NCBI GenBank assembly: GCA_016936115.1
Contig: JAFGPQ010000008.1
Coordinates: forward strand, 1 to 33,480
Direction: 5' to 3'
DNA: 33,480 nt
DNA from: Spirochaetales bacterium
Lineage (GTDB): Bacteria; Spirochaetota; Spirochaetia; DSM-2461
The notes below the pieces were generated by a model. The model had not been told where the DNA came from. It ran no database searches and saw nothing but the letters and a program-made list of their open reading frames with translations. The position numbers and the translations under genes were made by a program. Of this stretch, positions 8,776 through 17,993 are shown one piece after another. How positions within the stretch are numbered: the first letter of the stretch is position 1; each line of letters begins with the position of its first letter.

Positions 8776-9704
8776 TGGCAGAATTTGCTAGTTTGAGAGA
8801 AGCCTATGGAAAGGCGCTTGTTCGTGTCGGAAAAATGAATCCGAATGTGGTCGCCCTGGATGCGGACCTGGGGAAATCCACCTTTTCCAGAACCATTATG
8901 GAACTGGGAGAGGAAAGGTTTGTTGAAGTCGGTATAGCGGAACAGAATATGGCTTCCCTTTCCGCCGGCATGGCTCTTTCGGGAAAGGTGCCTTTCTTTA
9001 GTTCCTTCGCGGTTTTTTCGACCGGACGAGCCTACGATCAGATCAGGAGTTCCATTTGTATTGCTAACCTGAATGTCAACATCTGCGGCTCCAGCGCCGG
9101 TCTCTCAGATTACGGTGACGGAAAAACCCATCAGTCCATTGATGATATCGCAATTATGAGCGTCCTTCCCAATATGACTGTTTTCGTGCCGGTAGACGCC
9201 AACCAGGTGGACGGTATGGTAGAAGCCATGATGAACTATCAGGGGCCAAGTTATATCCGCATTCCCCGGAACGATCTGCCGGTTGTCACCAGCCCCGGAG
9301 CTTACAGGATCGGACAGGTGGATGTTCTGAAGCCCGTCGGAGAAGTGGCTGTTTTTGCCTGCGGCGGCGCTGTGCATGATGCGCTGACTGCCTCTGAAAA
9401 GCTTTCCGATAAGGGCATAAGGGCGGGAGTCATCAGCCTGGGAACGATCAAACCTTTCCCTGTGGAAGAAGTCAGAAAGATAGCATCCGGCGCAAAGGGA
9501 GTCGTCATTGTGGAAGAACATAACGTCATAGGCGGCCTGGGCAGCGCCGTGAAAAGCGCGCTGGCGGGAATGCCTTTGAAAATAGACCATCTAGGAATTG
9601 AGGATCAGTTCGGTCAGTCTGCCGAGAATTACGAAGTTCTGCTCGAAACGTATGGTCTGACGGCTGAGGATATCGAAAACAGAATACAGTCATTAATGGC
9701 TTGA
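8775..9704 (+). CDS. transketolase, C-terminal (pyrimidine/C-domain) subunit
   Basis: VALDADLGKSTFSRTIMELGEERFVEVGIAEQNMASLSAGMALSGKVPFFSSFAVF. ATGA overlap with the upstream gene. Confidence 0.93.
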   Translation: MAEFASLREAYGKALVRVGKMNPNVVALDADLGKSTFSRTIMELGEERFVEVGIAEQNMASLSAGMALSGKVPFFSSFAVFSTGRAYDQIRSSICIANLNVNICGSSAGLSDYGDGKTHQSIDDIAIMSVLPNMTVFVPVDANQVDGMVEAMMNYQGPSYIRIPRNDLPVVTSPGAYRIGQVDVLKPVGEVAVFACGGAVHDALTASEKLSDKGIRAGVISLGTIKPFPVEEVRKIASGAKGVVIVEEHNVIGGLGSAVKSALAGMPLKIDHLGIEDQFGQSAENYEVLLETYGLTAEDIENRIQSLMA

Positions 9705-9718
9705 AAGAGGAGAAAACA

Positions 9719-10603
9719 ATGAAAATAGGATTTATCGGTCTTGGAATCATGGGAAAGCCCATGGCAAAGAACCTTATTAATGCAGGTTATGAACTCACCG
9801 TATTCGATATGGTACAGGCGAATCTTGATGAAGTGGTTGCACACGGTGCTGCCCGCGGTTCCTCTTCGAAGGATGTGGCGGAAAAAAGTGATCTGATCAT
9901 TACCATGCTGCCCAACTCACCCCATGTGAAAGAAGTGGTACAGGGGAAGGACGGTGTCCTTGAAGGCGTGAAAGAAGGCACGATTTTTGTGGATATGAGT
10001 TCCATTAATCCTCTCGTTTCGCAGGAAGTTGCCGCCGCTCTGGCTGTGAAGAATGTGGAAATGCTTGATGCGCCCGTATCGGGGGGAGAGCCTAAGGCTA
10101 TCGACGGAACTCTGGCCATCATGGTCGGCGGTAAAGAAGAGGTCTTCAGGAAAGTAGAAGGAATCCTGAGCATCATGGGGGGATCTGTCACTCTGGTCGG
10201 GGAGATCGGAAGCGGAAACGTGACGAAGCTTGCCAATCAGATCATGGTGGCGGGGAATATCGCCTCTATGGCCGAAGCTCTGGCTCTGGCGACAAAAGCC
10301 GGCGTGAATCCGGAAAAAGTCTATCAGGCGATACGGGGCGGTCTGGCGGGCAGTACGGTTCTGGACGCCAAGGCGCCCATGGTGCTGGAGGGCAACTTCA
10401 AACCCGGTTTCCGAATCGAACTGCATATCAAGGATCTGAATAATGCTCTGGATACGGCGAAGGAGCTGAATATTCCCACGCCCATCACAGACCAGACTAT
10501 GAAAATCATGCAGGATTTGAAACAGGACGGCAAAGAAAAAGATGATCACGGAGGCATGGCACAGTATTACGAAAAATACGGCCGGGTGCAGATTCGCAAG
10601 TAG
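9719..10603 (+). CDS. 3-hydroxyisobutyrate dehydrogenase family; 2-hydroxy-3-oxopropionate (tartronate semialdehyde) reductase-like
   Basis: MKIGFIGLGIMGKPMAKNL, APVSGGEPKAIDGTLAIMVGG, GSGNVTKLANQ and IRGGLAGSTVLDAKAPM resemble GarR/GlxR. SD AGAGGAG. Confidence 0.88.
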   Translation: MKIGFIGLGIMGKPMAKNLINAGYELTVFDMVQANLDEVVAHGAARGSSSKDVAEKSDLIITMLPNSPHVKEVVQGKDGVLEGVKEGTIFVDMSSINPLVSQEVAAALAVKNVEMLDAPVSGGEPKAIDGTLAIMVGGKEEVFRKVEGILSIMGGSVTLVGEIGSGNVTKLANQIMVAGNIASMAEALALATKAGVNPEKVYQAIRGGLAGSTVLDAKAPMVLEGNFKPGFRIELHIKDLNNALDTAKELNIPTPITDQTMKIMQDLKQDGKEKDDHGGMAQYYEKYGRVQIRK

Positions 10604-10654
10604 TCGCAGGTACAGGCTGATAGAGAAGAAGGGTGAGGAGATAAGGAGTTTCTA

Positions 10655-11215
10655 ATGTCAATTACAAAGGATTCGGGGGAGCTGAAGCCCAGCCTCCTGA
10701 GCTCAGTCCCTTTAGTCGCCGGGATTGAAAAAGTTATCGTGAGAATCGTACAGGCTGTCATCGGCGTGCTGCTGGCTCTGATGGTCGCAGTTGTTTTCTC
10801 CAATGTGGTAGCCAGGTATCTTCTCAATTCCGCACTGGCGTGGTCGGAAGAAATATCCCGCTTTATGCTGATCTGGCTGGCTTTTCTCGGTGCTGTTATT
10901 GCCTATATAAAGGGAGAGCATCTCGGATTGGATGTGATGGTTAAAATCCTTCCCCCGAAGGGCGCGGCGCTCCTGCAGTTTCTTGCGAACTGCCTGGTCC
11001 TATATGCTGTTTTTGTTATTTTTACGGGAGGTTTGGATCTAACTATGAACTCCTTAAGCAGCGGATGGACTTCACCCGCCGCCAATGTCTCCTACGGTTT
11101 AGTCTACAGTATTGTCCCTGTCAGCCTCATCCTGTTCTTCTATTTTTCTGTTGTCAAGTTGATTGACAGCCTGATTCTTCTCCTGGCAAGCCTCAAAGGG
11201 GGGAACAAATGCTGA
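10655..11215 (+). CDS. TRAP transporter small permease (DctQ-like)
   Basis: 186 aa membrane protein; YLLNSALAWSEEISRFMLIWLAFLGAVIAYIKGEHLGLD. AAGGAG SD. Confidence 0.92.
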   Translation: MSITKDSGELKPSLLSSVPLVAGIEKVIVRIVQAVIGVLLALMVAVVFSNVVARYLLNSALAWSEEISRFMLIWLAFLGAVIAYIKGEHLGLDVMVKILPPKGAALLQFLANCLVLYAVFVIFTGGLDLTMNSLSSGWTSPAANVSYGLVYSIVPVSLILFFYFSVVKLIDSLILLLASLKGGNKC

Positions 11216-12486
11216 TACTTTTTCTCGTCGCTCTCTTCGGATTCATATTGATGAATGTTCCCATCGCTTTTGCCCTTGTCCTCACGTCCATAGTCCTGAG
11301 TTTCTTCTTCGGATCTTTTTCGCCGGCTCTCCTGGCACAGAACATAGTAAGGGGAATTGACAATTTTCCCATAATGGCCATCCCTTTCTTTCTCCTGGCG
11401 GGAGAGATCATGAACTATGGCGGGATTTCCAAACGGATCGTCGCCTTCGCCCAAACCATTCTGGGGCATATCAGGGGCGGTCTGGGGTATGTTACCGTCC
11501 TTGCCAGCATGCTTTTCGCGGGTGTCTCCGGCTCGGCGGTCGCCGATACTTCGGCCATGGGATCTCTTCTGTACCCCGTGATGGAGAAGGAAGGATACAA
11601 CCGGGAAAAAAGCGCGGCCCTTTTCTGTGCAGCCGGTACGATCGGCCCCATCATCCCTCCCAGCATCCCCATGATCCTCTTCGGCGTTATCGCCAATGTC
11701 TCCATTATCGATCTCTTCCTCGGCGGCATAATCCCCGGAATCCTTATCGGCTTCGGCCTGATGTTCGGCTGGTGGGTCCACACGAAGAAAGCGCATTACA
11801 AAGCCGACGGTAGACTGGACATCAGGAATATACTCCGGGCGACCAAAGACGCCTTCTGGGCCATACTTCTGCCCTTTATCATCCTGGGCGGAATCATCTT
11901 CGGTATATACACTCCCACGGAAGCCGCCGTTATCGCCGTTGTTTATGCTTTCATAATCAGCATGTTTGTGTATAAAGAACTGAAACTGTCGATGATACCC
12001 GAACTGCTTGTGAAATCCGCCAGGATGACCGCCGTTGTCATGCTGGTTTGCGGGGCCGCCACCGCAGCCGCCTATCTGATCACAATAGCCCAGATCCCCC
12101 AGCTGCTTTCCAATGCCCTGATTTCATTTGCCGGCGACAGCCCGATCCTGCTCATGCTTCTGATCAACATTCTGCTGCTGCTGGTGGGGTGCGTGATGGA
12201 CCTGACTCCGGCCTTGCTGATTCTTGGTCCCATGCTGATGCCCATTATACTGAAATTCGGGCTGAATCCTGTCTATTTCGGTGTCGTGATGATCTGTAAC
12301 CTCTGCATCGGGCTGATCACACCACCCGTGGGAAATATACTTTATGTAGGCTGCAGTATCTCCGGGCTTTCCATCTCCCAATTAAGCAAAGCCATAATCC
12401 CCAATATCCTTATTATGATCATAACGCTGCTGATCATTACCTATATCCCCGGGCTGATTATGTTCATACCCAATCTGGTTAATTAA
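11209..12486 (+). CDS. TRAP transporter large permease (DctM-like)
   Basis: 425 aa; IPFFLLAGEIMNYGGISKRIVAFAQTILGHIRGGLGYVTVLASMLFAGVSGSAVADTSAMG and PTEAAVIAVVYA. Overlaps dctQ by 7 nt. Confidence 0.96.
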   Translation: MLILFLVALFGFILMNVPIAFALVLTSIVLSFFFGSFSPALLAQNIVRGIDNFPIMAIPFFLLAGEIMNYGGISKRIVAFAQTILGHIRGGLGYVTVLASMLFAGVSGSAVADTSAMGSLLYPVMEKEGYNREKSAALFCAAGTIGPIIPPSIPMILFGVIANVSIIDLFLGGIIPGILIGFGLMFGWWVHTKKAHYKADGRLDIRNILRATKDAFWAILLPFIILGGIIFGIYTPTEAAVIAVVYAFIISMFVYKELKLSMIPELLVKSARMTAVVMLVCGAATAAAYLITIAQIPQLLSNALISFAGDSPILLMLLINILLLLVGCVMDLTPALLILGPMLMPIILKFGLNPVYFGVVMICNLCIGLITPPVGNILYVGCSISGLSISQLSKAIIPNILIMIITLLIITYIPGLIMFIPNLVN

Positions 12487-12552
12487 GGGCTATGCCCTGA
12501 ATTATAAATTCTATACTTCCCTCAGGGGAGGAAAATACGAAAGGAGTTTTTT

Positions 12553-13557
12553 ATGAAAAAAGTATTGGTTCTTGTACTGTCGGTACTGATTTGTGCGACA
12601 GGCGTATTCGCGAATGGCCAGAGCGAGGCGTCTTCGGATAAACCTATCGTTCTGAAAATTTCCAATGGTGTTAATGAACTGCATCCCTCCTATCTTGCCG
12701 CCGTGAAATTCGGTGAGATTCTTGATCAGAAACTTCCCGGGAAATTTGATGTTCAGGTTTATGCCAACGCTCAGCTCGGCGATGATGTGAGAGCGACAGA
12801 GGCGACGCGGATGGGAAACCTGGAGATGGTCTGCACGTCCTCGTCTCCCCTTGTCGGTCTCGTTTCAGAATTCATGGTTCTCGATCTTCCCTTCCTGTTC
12901 CCCACCTCAGAAGATGCCGATAAGGTTCTGGATGGAGAAGTCGGGGCGTATCTGGCCAAAAAACTGGAAGCTAAGGATCTTAAGCTTCTGGCCTATTACG
13001 AAAATGGATTCAGACAGCTTACCAACAGCAAAAGAGAAGTTCAGTCTCCCGAAGATCTTGCCGGCCTGAAGATCAGAACCATGGAAAATCCCATTCACCT
13101 CGCCGCCTGGAAAGCTCTGGGAGCTAACCCCACGCCCATGCCCTTCAGTGAAGTTTTTACCGCTATGCAGCAGAAAACCATCGATGGACAGGAAAATCCC
13201 ATTCCGACGATTTATCTCCAGAAATTCTATGAAGTTCAGGGCTACACCACCTTGACCGGCCACGTATACGGCCCGCACATCCTGTTGATGAATAAGAAAC
13301 TGTTCGATTCCTTCACAGCGGAAGAGCAGAAAATCATTCTGGATGCGGCCCATGAATCCGCACTGTTCCAGAGAAAAACGAACAGGCAGATGGATGTCGA
13401 TTACGTACAGGAACTGAGAAAAGAAGGCATGGTTGTAACCGAACTGTCTCCGGCTCAGAAAAAAGCCTTCCAGGATGCCGTACAGCCGATCTATACTCAA
13501 TTTGAAGATAAAATCGGTAAAGACGTCATCACAATGATTCAGGATGCATTAAAGTAA
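12553..13557 (+). CDS. TRAP transporter substrate-binding protein (DctP-like), exported
   Basis: Signal peptide MKKVLVLVLSVLICATGVFANGQSEA; GLKIRTMENPIHLAAWKALGANPTPMPFSEVFTAMQQKTIDGQENP is the DctP signature region. Confidence 0.96.
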   Translation: MKKVLVLVLSVLICATGVFANGQSEASSDKPIVLKISNGVNELHPSYLAAVKFGEILDQKLPGKFDVQVYANAQLGDDVRATEATRMGNLEMVCTSSSPLVGLVSEFMVLDLPFLFPTSEDADKVLDGEVGAYLAKKLEAKDLKLLAYYENGFRQLTNSKREVQSPEDLAGLKIRTMENPIHLAAWKALGANPTPMPFSEVFTAMQQKTIDGQENPIPTIYLQKFYEVQGYTTLTGHVYGPHILLMNKKLFDSFTAEEQKIILDAAHESALFQRKTNRQMDVDYVQELRKEGMVVTELSPAQKKAFQDAVQPIYTQFEDKIGKDVITMIQDALK

Positions 13558-13566
13558 ATCACCCGT

Positions 13567-13589
13567 CCCTCCTCTTCCGCAGAGGAGGG
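13567..13589 (+). terminator. stable hairpin downstream of dctP
   Basis: CCCTCCTCT-TCCGC-AGAGGAGGG, perfect 9-bp stem followed by ATTTCCCTT. May be a partial terminator or an mRNA 3' stabiliser. Confidence 0.55.
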
Positions 13590-13609
13590 ATTTCCCTTAG
13601 GAGTAAACC

Positions 13610-14353
13610 GTGTTACTGAAAGATAAAATAGCTCTCGTTACGGGGGGTGCCCAGGGATTGGGCAGCCAGATCGCCAGAAAATACATTGCCGAGGGAGCTA
13701 TTGTTTATATATGCGATGTGAAAGAAAAAACGCCAGAGGCGGTATCTCTGGAAAACAGCGGAAAGGGCTTCTACAGAAAACTGGATGTTACCGATGAGGC
13801 CCATTGGAGCGGCGTTCTGAAAGAGATTTCTGAAAAGCATGGGAAGATTGACATCCTTGTCAATAACGCCGCTGTCAATATAAGGGAAACGATTGAGGAT
13901 ATGGATGCGTCCCACCTGGATTTGATGATGGATATCAATATCAAAGGCCCCTTTCTGGGGATAAAGCACATCATCCCCTATTTCAGAAAAAACGGCGGCG
14001 GTTCGATCATCAATATGTCATCCATATGCGGCCTCGTTGGCCACAAGTACACCCCAGAGGCCTATACCACCACGAAAGGGGCGTTAACCCTTTTGACAAA
14101 ATCAGTCGCCGTCCGATACGCAAAAGACAATATCAGAACGAATTCAATACATCCCAGCACTGTCGATACGCCCCTTGTACAGGAATTGTTCAAGGATCCT
14201 CTCAAGAAGAAAGAAAGATTTGACGAAGTGCCCCTTGGCCGTCTTGCCACAGGCGACGACGTATCCCACGCCGCTCTCTTCCTGGCCTCCGATGCTTCAT
14301 CATTCATCAACGGCCTTAGTCTCACCGTAGACGGCGGTCTGACGGCATACTAG
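13610..14353 (+). CDS. SDR family oxidoreductase
   Basis: GTG start after AGGAG. TGGAQGLGSQIARKY (Rossmann), NNAAVN, YTTTK catalytic motif, C-terminal FINGLSLTVDGGLTAY. Confidence 0.93.
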   Translation: MLLKDKIALVTGGAQGLGSQIARKYIAEGAIVYICDVKEKTPEAVSLENSGKGFYRKLDVTDEAHWSGVLKEISEKHGKIDILVNNAAVNIRETIEDMDASHLDLMMDINIKGPFLGIKHIIPYFRKNGGGSIINMSSICGLVGHKYTPEAYTTTKGALTLLTKSVAVRYAKDNIRTNSIHPSTVDTPLVQELFKDPLKKKERFDEVPLGRLATGDDVSHAALFLASDASSFINGLSLTVDGGLTAY

Positions 14354-14388
14354 AAAAAGGGAGGGCTGTTGCCAGCCCTCCCCCTTTT
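14354..14388. terminator. bidirectional intrinsic terminator between convergent SDR and beta-helix genes
   Basis: AAAAAGGGAGGGCT-GTTGCC-AGCCCTCCCCCTTTT: 9-bp GC stem flanked by A and T tracts. Confidence 0.8.
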
Positions 14389-14389
14389 C

Positions 14390-16369
14390 CTACAGCTTAA
14401 TCTTCCCCGACCCCGCTGCAAAGGGACCGGGTATCACGTCGTCGACCCCCCGGTGGTTACCGAAGTAATCCGTGTCAAAGCGAATAGCCGTCCCGTCAGC
14501 GTTCTCAAATGCGGCTTCCGGTTCGAAAGCCTTTCCCAGGATTTCCGTATGGATCATCCGGTCTTTGAAGTCCTTGAGATAATCATAGATATTGGTTTCC
14601 AGGGAATACTGGCCCTCTTTTTCCACCAGCTCCACCTTGGCCCCTTTCTCAACGACCAGACCCTTCTCTTCGTGCTTCCAGGGTTGGGCTCCGTTCAAAT
14701 AGACATTGCCTTCGCTCCAAACGGGCAGATGGCCGAAATGGGCCGATTCCAGGGTCCGCATATTCGGCCGCTGGGTAAAATCGAACTGGGCGATCCACTC
14801 CCCATAGGTGGGGTACTCGTCAAAAACGCTGGTACCCACAAGCCGATTCTCCCGTCTGTCATTGCTATGATCCTGGTCATCGTATGTTACATAATCCTCG
14901 GAGGGCCATTTCTGAACGAAAATATTGTTGTAGAAGCGGTCGTCCCCGTGGAGGAAGGTCATCATACCCATAACTTCCGTACGGTGGGGGATGTGATAGG
15001 GGGTATAGCGCCAGCTCGTCCCGCCGCCCACATCGGTAAGGGCTCCGCAGATCAGGTTATGAACCATGGCCACCCCCTGGGTGGCGAAGCGCAGGCTCGC
15101 GTCGGAAAGCAGGATATTGTTGTCGATGAGCGTGGGGCCGTGGCTCACTTCCACGAACAGATCCATGGACATCATGCTCCCCGGCAGATTCTTCGCGAAG
15201 GGGGGGCGCTGGTTGTCGTGCAACAGGTTCTGGGTGATCCTCGTCCCCTGGGCTTCCCAGTCGCACCAGATGCCCATTGTGCAGTGGTGAATGTGGTTAC
15301 GCTGGAAGAGCACGTCTATGGCCGCATGAATCTTGATTCCGGCGATTTCCGCGCCCCCCAGTTCCATCATATTGTTGATATGGTGGATATGGTTGTCTTC
15401 GATGACGCTGAAGACGGCGCCCATGCGGCCGATGATGCCTCCCTGTTCGCAATGGTGGATGTCGCAGCGCCGGACGATGTGGCTGCCCACGGTCTCCTTC
15501 ATCCATCCGTGGTATTGGCCCCGGCAGACCGCATCCCTTTCCATCTGGGTGGGGCTTTTCACCTGCTTAGTCGTGAAGTAATGGTCATTATCCGGATCGT
15601 AATACTTTCCCAGGGAAATACCGGCGCACCGGCTGTTGGAGATCTCGCAGTCCTCGATAATCCAGCCCTTGCTCCAATGGGGGCCGATCATACCGTCCTG
15701 ATAGGCGGCGGGGGGCGCCCAGTTCGTGGCGGCCTTGTTGATATTGAACCCCGATACGGTATGATAGCCAATGCCGGTAACGGAGGGCATGAAGCACTTG
15801 CGCCGGACATTGATCTCCACGTTTTCCTCATTGGGATTCTTCCCCTGGAAATTACCGTATATGACCGTTTCGTCCCCGTCCTGTTCGGTATACCACTTGT
15901 AAACCGACTCCTCCGGCACCCAGCTGCACTCATAGACGCCGCCCTTGAGGCACTCCTCCAATGTAACTGTCTCATACAAGGCCCTGTCGTTCAGGTAAAC
16001 GCAGCCCGTATGCTTATTGGGAGCCGCGAAATACCAGTCCCCGTAAACCAGGGTATCGTAGGGATTGTAATCGCCGAATACGCTGTTGCTGATCCGGCAG
16101 ACCCAGACATTATCCTTGTAGGGCTGCCAGGACTTTACCTGCTCCGCCCCGGTAATCACGGCGCCCAGGGGCGTGGTGCTCGTATACGTAATACGCGCCT
16201 CTTCCGTACCGGCATGGACAGGATTGACATATTCCCGATAGATTCCCGGGGCAACCAGCACCTCATCGCCGGGAAGGGCCAGCTTGGCCGCTTCGTTGAT
16301 ACGCTTGAAAGGGCTGCCGGCGGTACCGTTTCCGTCCTTATCCGCATTTGCATTGACATAATATTTCAT
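14390..16369 (-). CDS. right-handed parallel beta-helix glycosidase, GH120-like beta-xylosidase
   Basis: 659 aa, no signal peptide. MKYYVNANADKDGNGTAGSPFKRINEAAKLALPGDEVLVAPGIYREYV, WDWEAQGTR-like CDWEAQGTR and FVEVSHGP match my recollection of Thermoanaerobacterium XylC (GH120), including its Asp and Glu catalytic contexts. SD AGGAGG. Confidence 0.78.
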   Translation of the reverse strand: MKYYVNANADKDGNGTAGSPFKRINEAAKLALPGDEVLVAPGIYREYVNPVHAGTEEARITYTSTTPLGAVITGAEQVKSWQPYKDNVWVCRISNSVFGDYNPYDTLVYGDWYFAAPNKHTGCVYLNDRALYETVTLEECLKGGVYECSWVPEESVYKWYTEQDGDETVIYGNFQGKNPNEENVEINVRRKCFMPSVTGIGYHTVSGFNINKAATNWAPPAAYQDGMIGPHWSKGWIIEDCEISNSRCAGISLGKYYDPDNDHYFTTKQVKSPTQMERDAVCRGQYHGWMKETVGSHIVRRCDIHHCEQGGIIGRMGAVFSVIEDNHIHHINNMMELGGAEIAGIKIHAAIDVLFQRNHIHHCTMGIWCDWEAQGTRITQNLLHDNQRPPFAKNLPGSMMSMDLFVEVSHGPTLIDNNILLSDASLRFATQGVAMVHNLICGALTDVGGGTSWRYTPYHIPHRTEVMGMMTFLHGDDRFYNNIFVQKWPSEDYVTYDDQDHSNDRRENRLVGTSVFDEYPTYGEWIAQFDFTQRPNMRTLESAHFGHLPVWSEGNVYLNGAQPWKHEEKGLVVEKGAKVELVEKEGQYSLETNIYDYLKDFKDRMIHTEILGKAFEPEAAFENADGTAIRFDTDYFGNHRGVDDVIPGPFAAGSGKIKL

Positions 16370-16427
16370 GTGAACCTCCTGGAATGAAAAAATATATCTT
16401 CATTTATTCTGTGACGTAATAACACGG

Positions 16428-17993
16428 TCAGATCTGTCTCTTTCCGTTTCGGTATGATGTGGGTGACTCGCCGGTATGCTTTTTAAAGGCCAGGGAGAAA
16501 TAGTTGCAGTCCCTGTATCCGACCAGGGCGGCGATCATTCCGCTCTGTAAATTCGTTGTTTCAAGAAGGGCCTTCGCCTTTTCGATACGCTTCTCCGTAA
16601 TGTATTTGTTGCAGCCCGTTCCGCAGACCTTTTTGAAAAGCCTGGAAAAGTAATTCTCCGAAAGAAACATCTCTTCGGCAATGATAGAGACGGAAAGATC
16701 CTTATCCAGATTGCTGCCGATATACTGCTTCGCCGCTTCGATAAGCTCGTGGCTGCTCTCTTCCCGGCTGTTTATCAGATCGTTTATGAAGGTCCTCGTA
16801 AAGGAGAAAGCCTCATCCCTGTCGGCATCGGCTATGGAAAGAAGCAGATGTTCCAGCAGCTTTTCCGTTTTGTGCCCCGAATCCACCGCATATCCGAAGT
16901 AAATGGCTGAAGCGATCTCAAAACAGCATTTCCTGACAAACCCGGTGGCCAGGTTATAGGCTTCGCACGCCTCTTCAAAGGAGTCAAAGGCTTCCATGAG
17001 GATCGGGATATTCGCCGTATTGGTCACCATGGTATTTTTCTGCTCTTCCAGAATGCGGTTGAAGAGATCCAGCCGCTTCACCGAATTCCTCTCCTGCAGA
17101 ATTCTGGTTTCCCCGGGCAGTTTGCTTTCGATGAGAAACATGGCGTCGTTATAGGATGTGTTCAGGTTCCTGAAGCCGGTAACGAGACTCCCCATGACGA
17201 TTTTGGGATGGAATTTATACTCATCCACCAGAATGCTGTTCAGTTTTTCCACCTTCTCGAGAATCTCTTCGGACTCCTTGTCCTGGAAAAGCACCAGGAC
17301 GATACGGTCGTTCTTGTCTATGAAGGTGATGCCCGTGCCCTTGGAGTCGAACATTCCCAGGCAGATGTTCTTTATAGAGAGAAGCCTGTAGGATTTGTCG
17401 TCATCGCTTATATTCGTATAGAGGACCGGAATAAGCACCACCACCTGCATGGATGTGTCCGTCGGATACTGGTATTCCCCCATGAATGACTGATACTCCC
17501 TTTCCGAGGCGAAGCCGTGGATAAGCTTTCCCATGGTTATCTCCAGCTTGAGCTGCTCCTCCACGCCGATCTTTCGCCTCAGAAGCCTCTGATGCTTCTG
17601 TTCGGTGAGGCGGTTATCCCGGATTTTCGTCAGCTTGAAGATGGATTGGGCCAGTGTGTCCTCGTTCACCGGCTTGAGAAAGAAATCCTCCACTTTCATG
17701 CGCAGGGCCTGCTGGGCGTACTCAAAATTGTCATAGCCGGTGAAGACAATGATGTCTATATCGGAATCGGTCTTCTTTATCTCGTCGATCATCTCCAGTC
17801 CGGAGAGCCCGGGCATGTTGATATCGGTCAGAAGGATATGAATCTCCTCGCTCCTGATGACCTCCAGGGCTTTCTCCGCGGAAACGGCGGTGTATACCTG
17901 GGAGATATTGATGTTGCTCCAGGGCATGGCCGCCTTTATGCCGTCCCGGATCATTTTCTCATCATCCACAATCAAAACGTTATACATGTTCAT
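16428..17993 (-). CDS. response regulator with AraC-type HTH output (YesN-like)
   Basis: MYNVLIVDDEKMIRDGIKAAMPW receiver start, LLTDINMPGLSGLEMI phosphoacceptor region, C-terminal AraC HTH FSRLFKKVCGTGCNKYITEKRIEKAKALL...VGYRDCNYFSLAFKKHTGESPTSYR. Confidence 0.93.
   Translation of the reverse strand: MNMYNVLIVDDEKMIRDGIKAAMPWSNINISQVYTAVSAEKALEVIRSEEIHILLTDINMPGLSGLEMIDEIKKTDSDIDIIVFTGYDNFEYAQQALRMKVEDFFLKPVNEDTLAQSIFKLTKIRDNRLTEQKHQRLLRRKIGVEEQLKLEITMGKLIHGFASEREYQSFMGEYQYPTDTSMQVVVLIPVLYTNISDDDKSYRLLSIKNICLGMFDSKGTGITFIDKNDRIVLVLFQDKESEEILEKVEKLNSILVDEYKFHPKIVMGSLVTGFRNLNTSYNDAMFLIESKLPGETRILQERNSVKRLDLFNRILEEQKNTMVTNTANIPILMEAFDSFEEACEAYNLATGFVRKCCFEIASAIYFGYAVDSGHKTEKLLEHLLLSIADADRDEAFSFTRTFINDLINSREESSHELIEAAKQYIGSNLDKDLSVSIIAEEMFLSENYFSRLFKKVCGTGCNKYITEKRIEKAKALLETTNLQSGMIAALVGYRDCNYFSLAFKKHTGESPTSYRNGKRQI

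Noticed and set aside
7936-9704. Split transketolase as a frameshifted pseudogene
   Set aside because: Both halves are intact, with their own starts and an ATGA overlap. Two-subunit transketolases are a well-known natural arrangement.
14369-16387. 672-aa plus-strand ORF spanning the whole GH120-like gene in antisense
   Set aside because: The minus-strand frame has strong family motifs, SD and operon context. The antisense frame is a low-information shadow ORF that arises from GC-biased codon usage.
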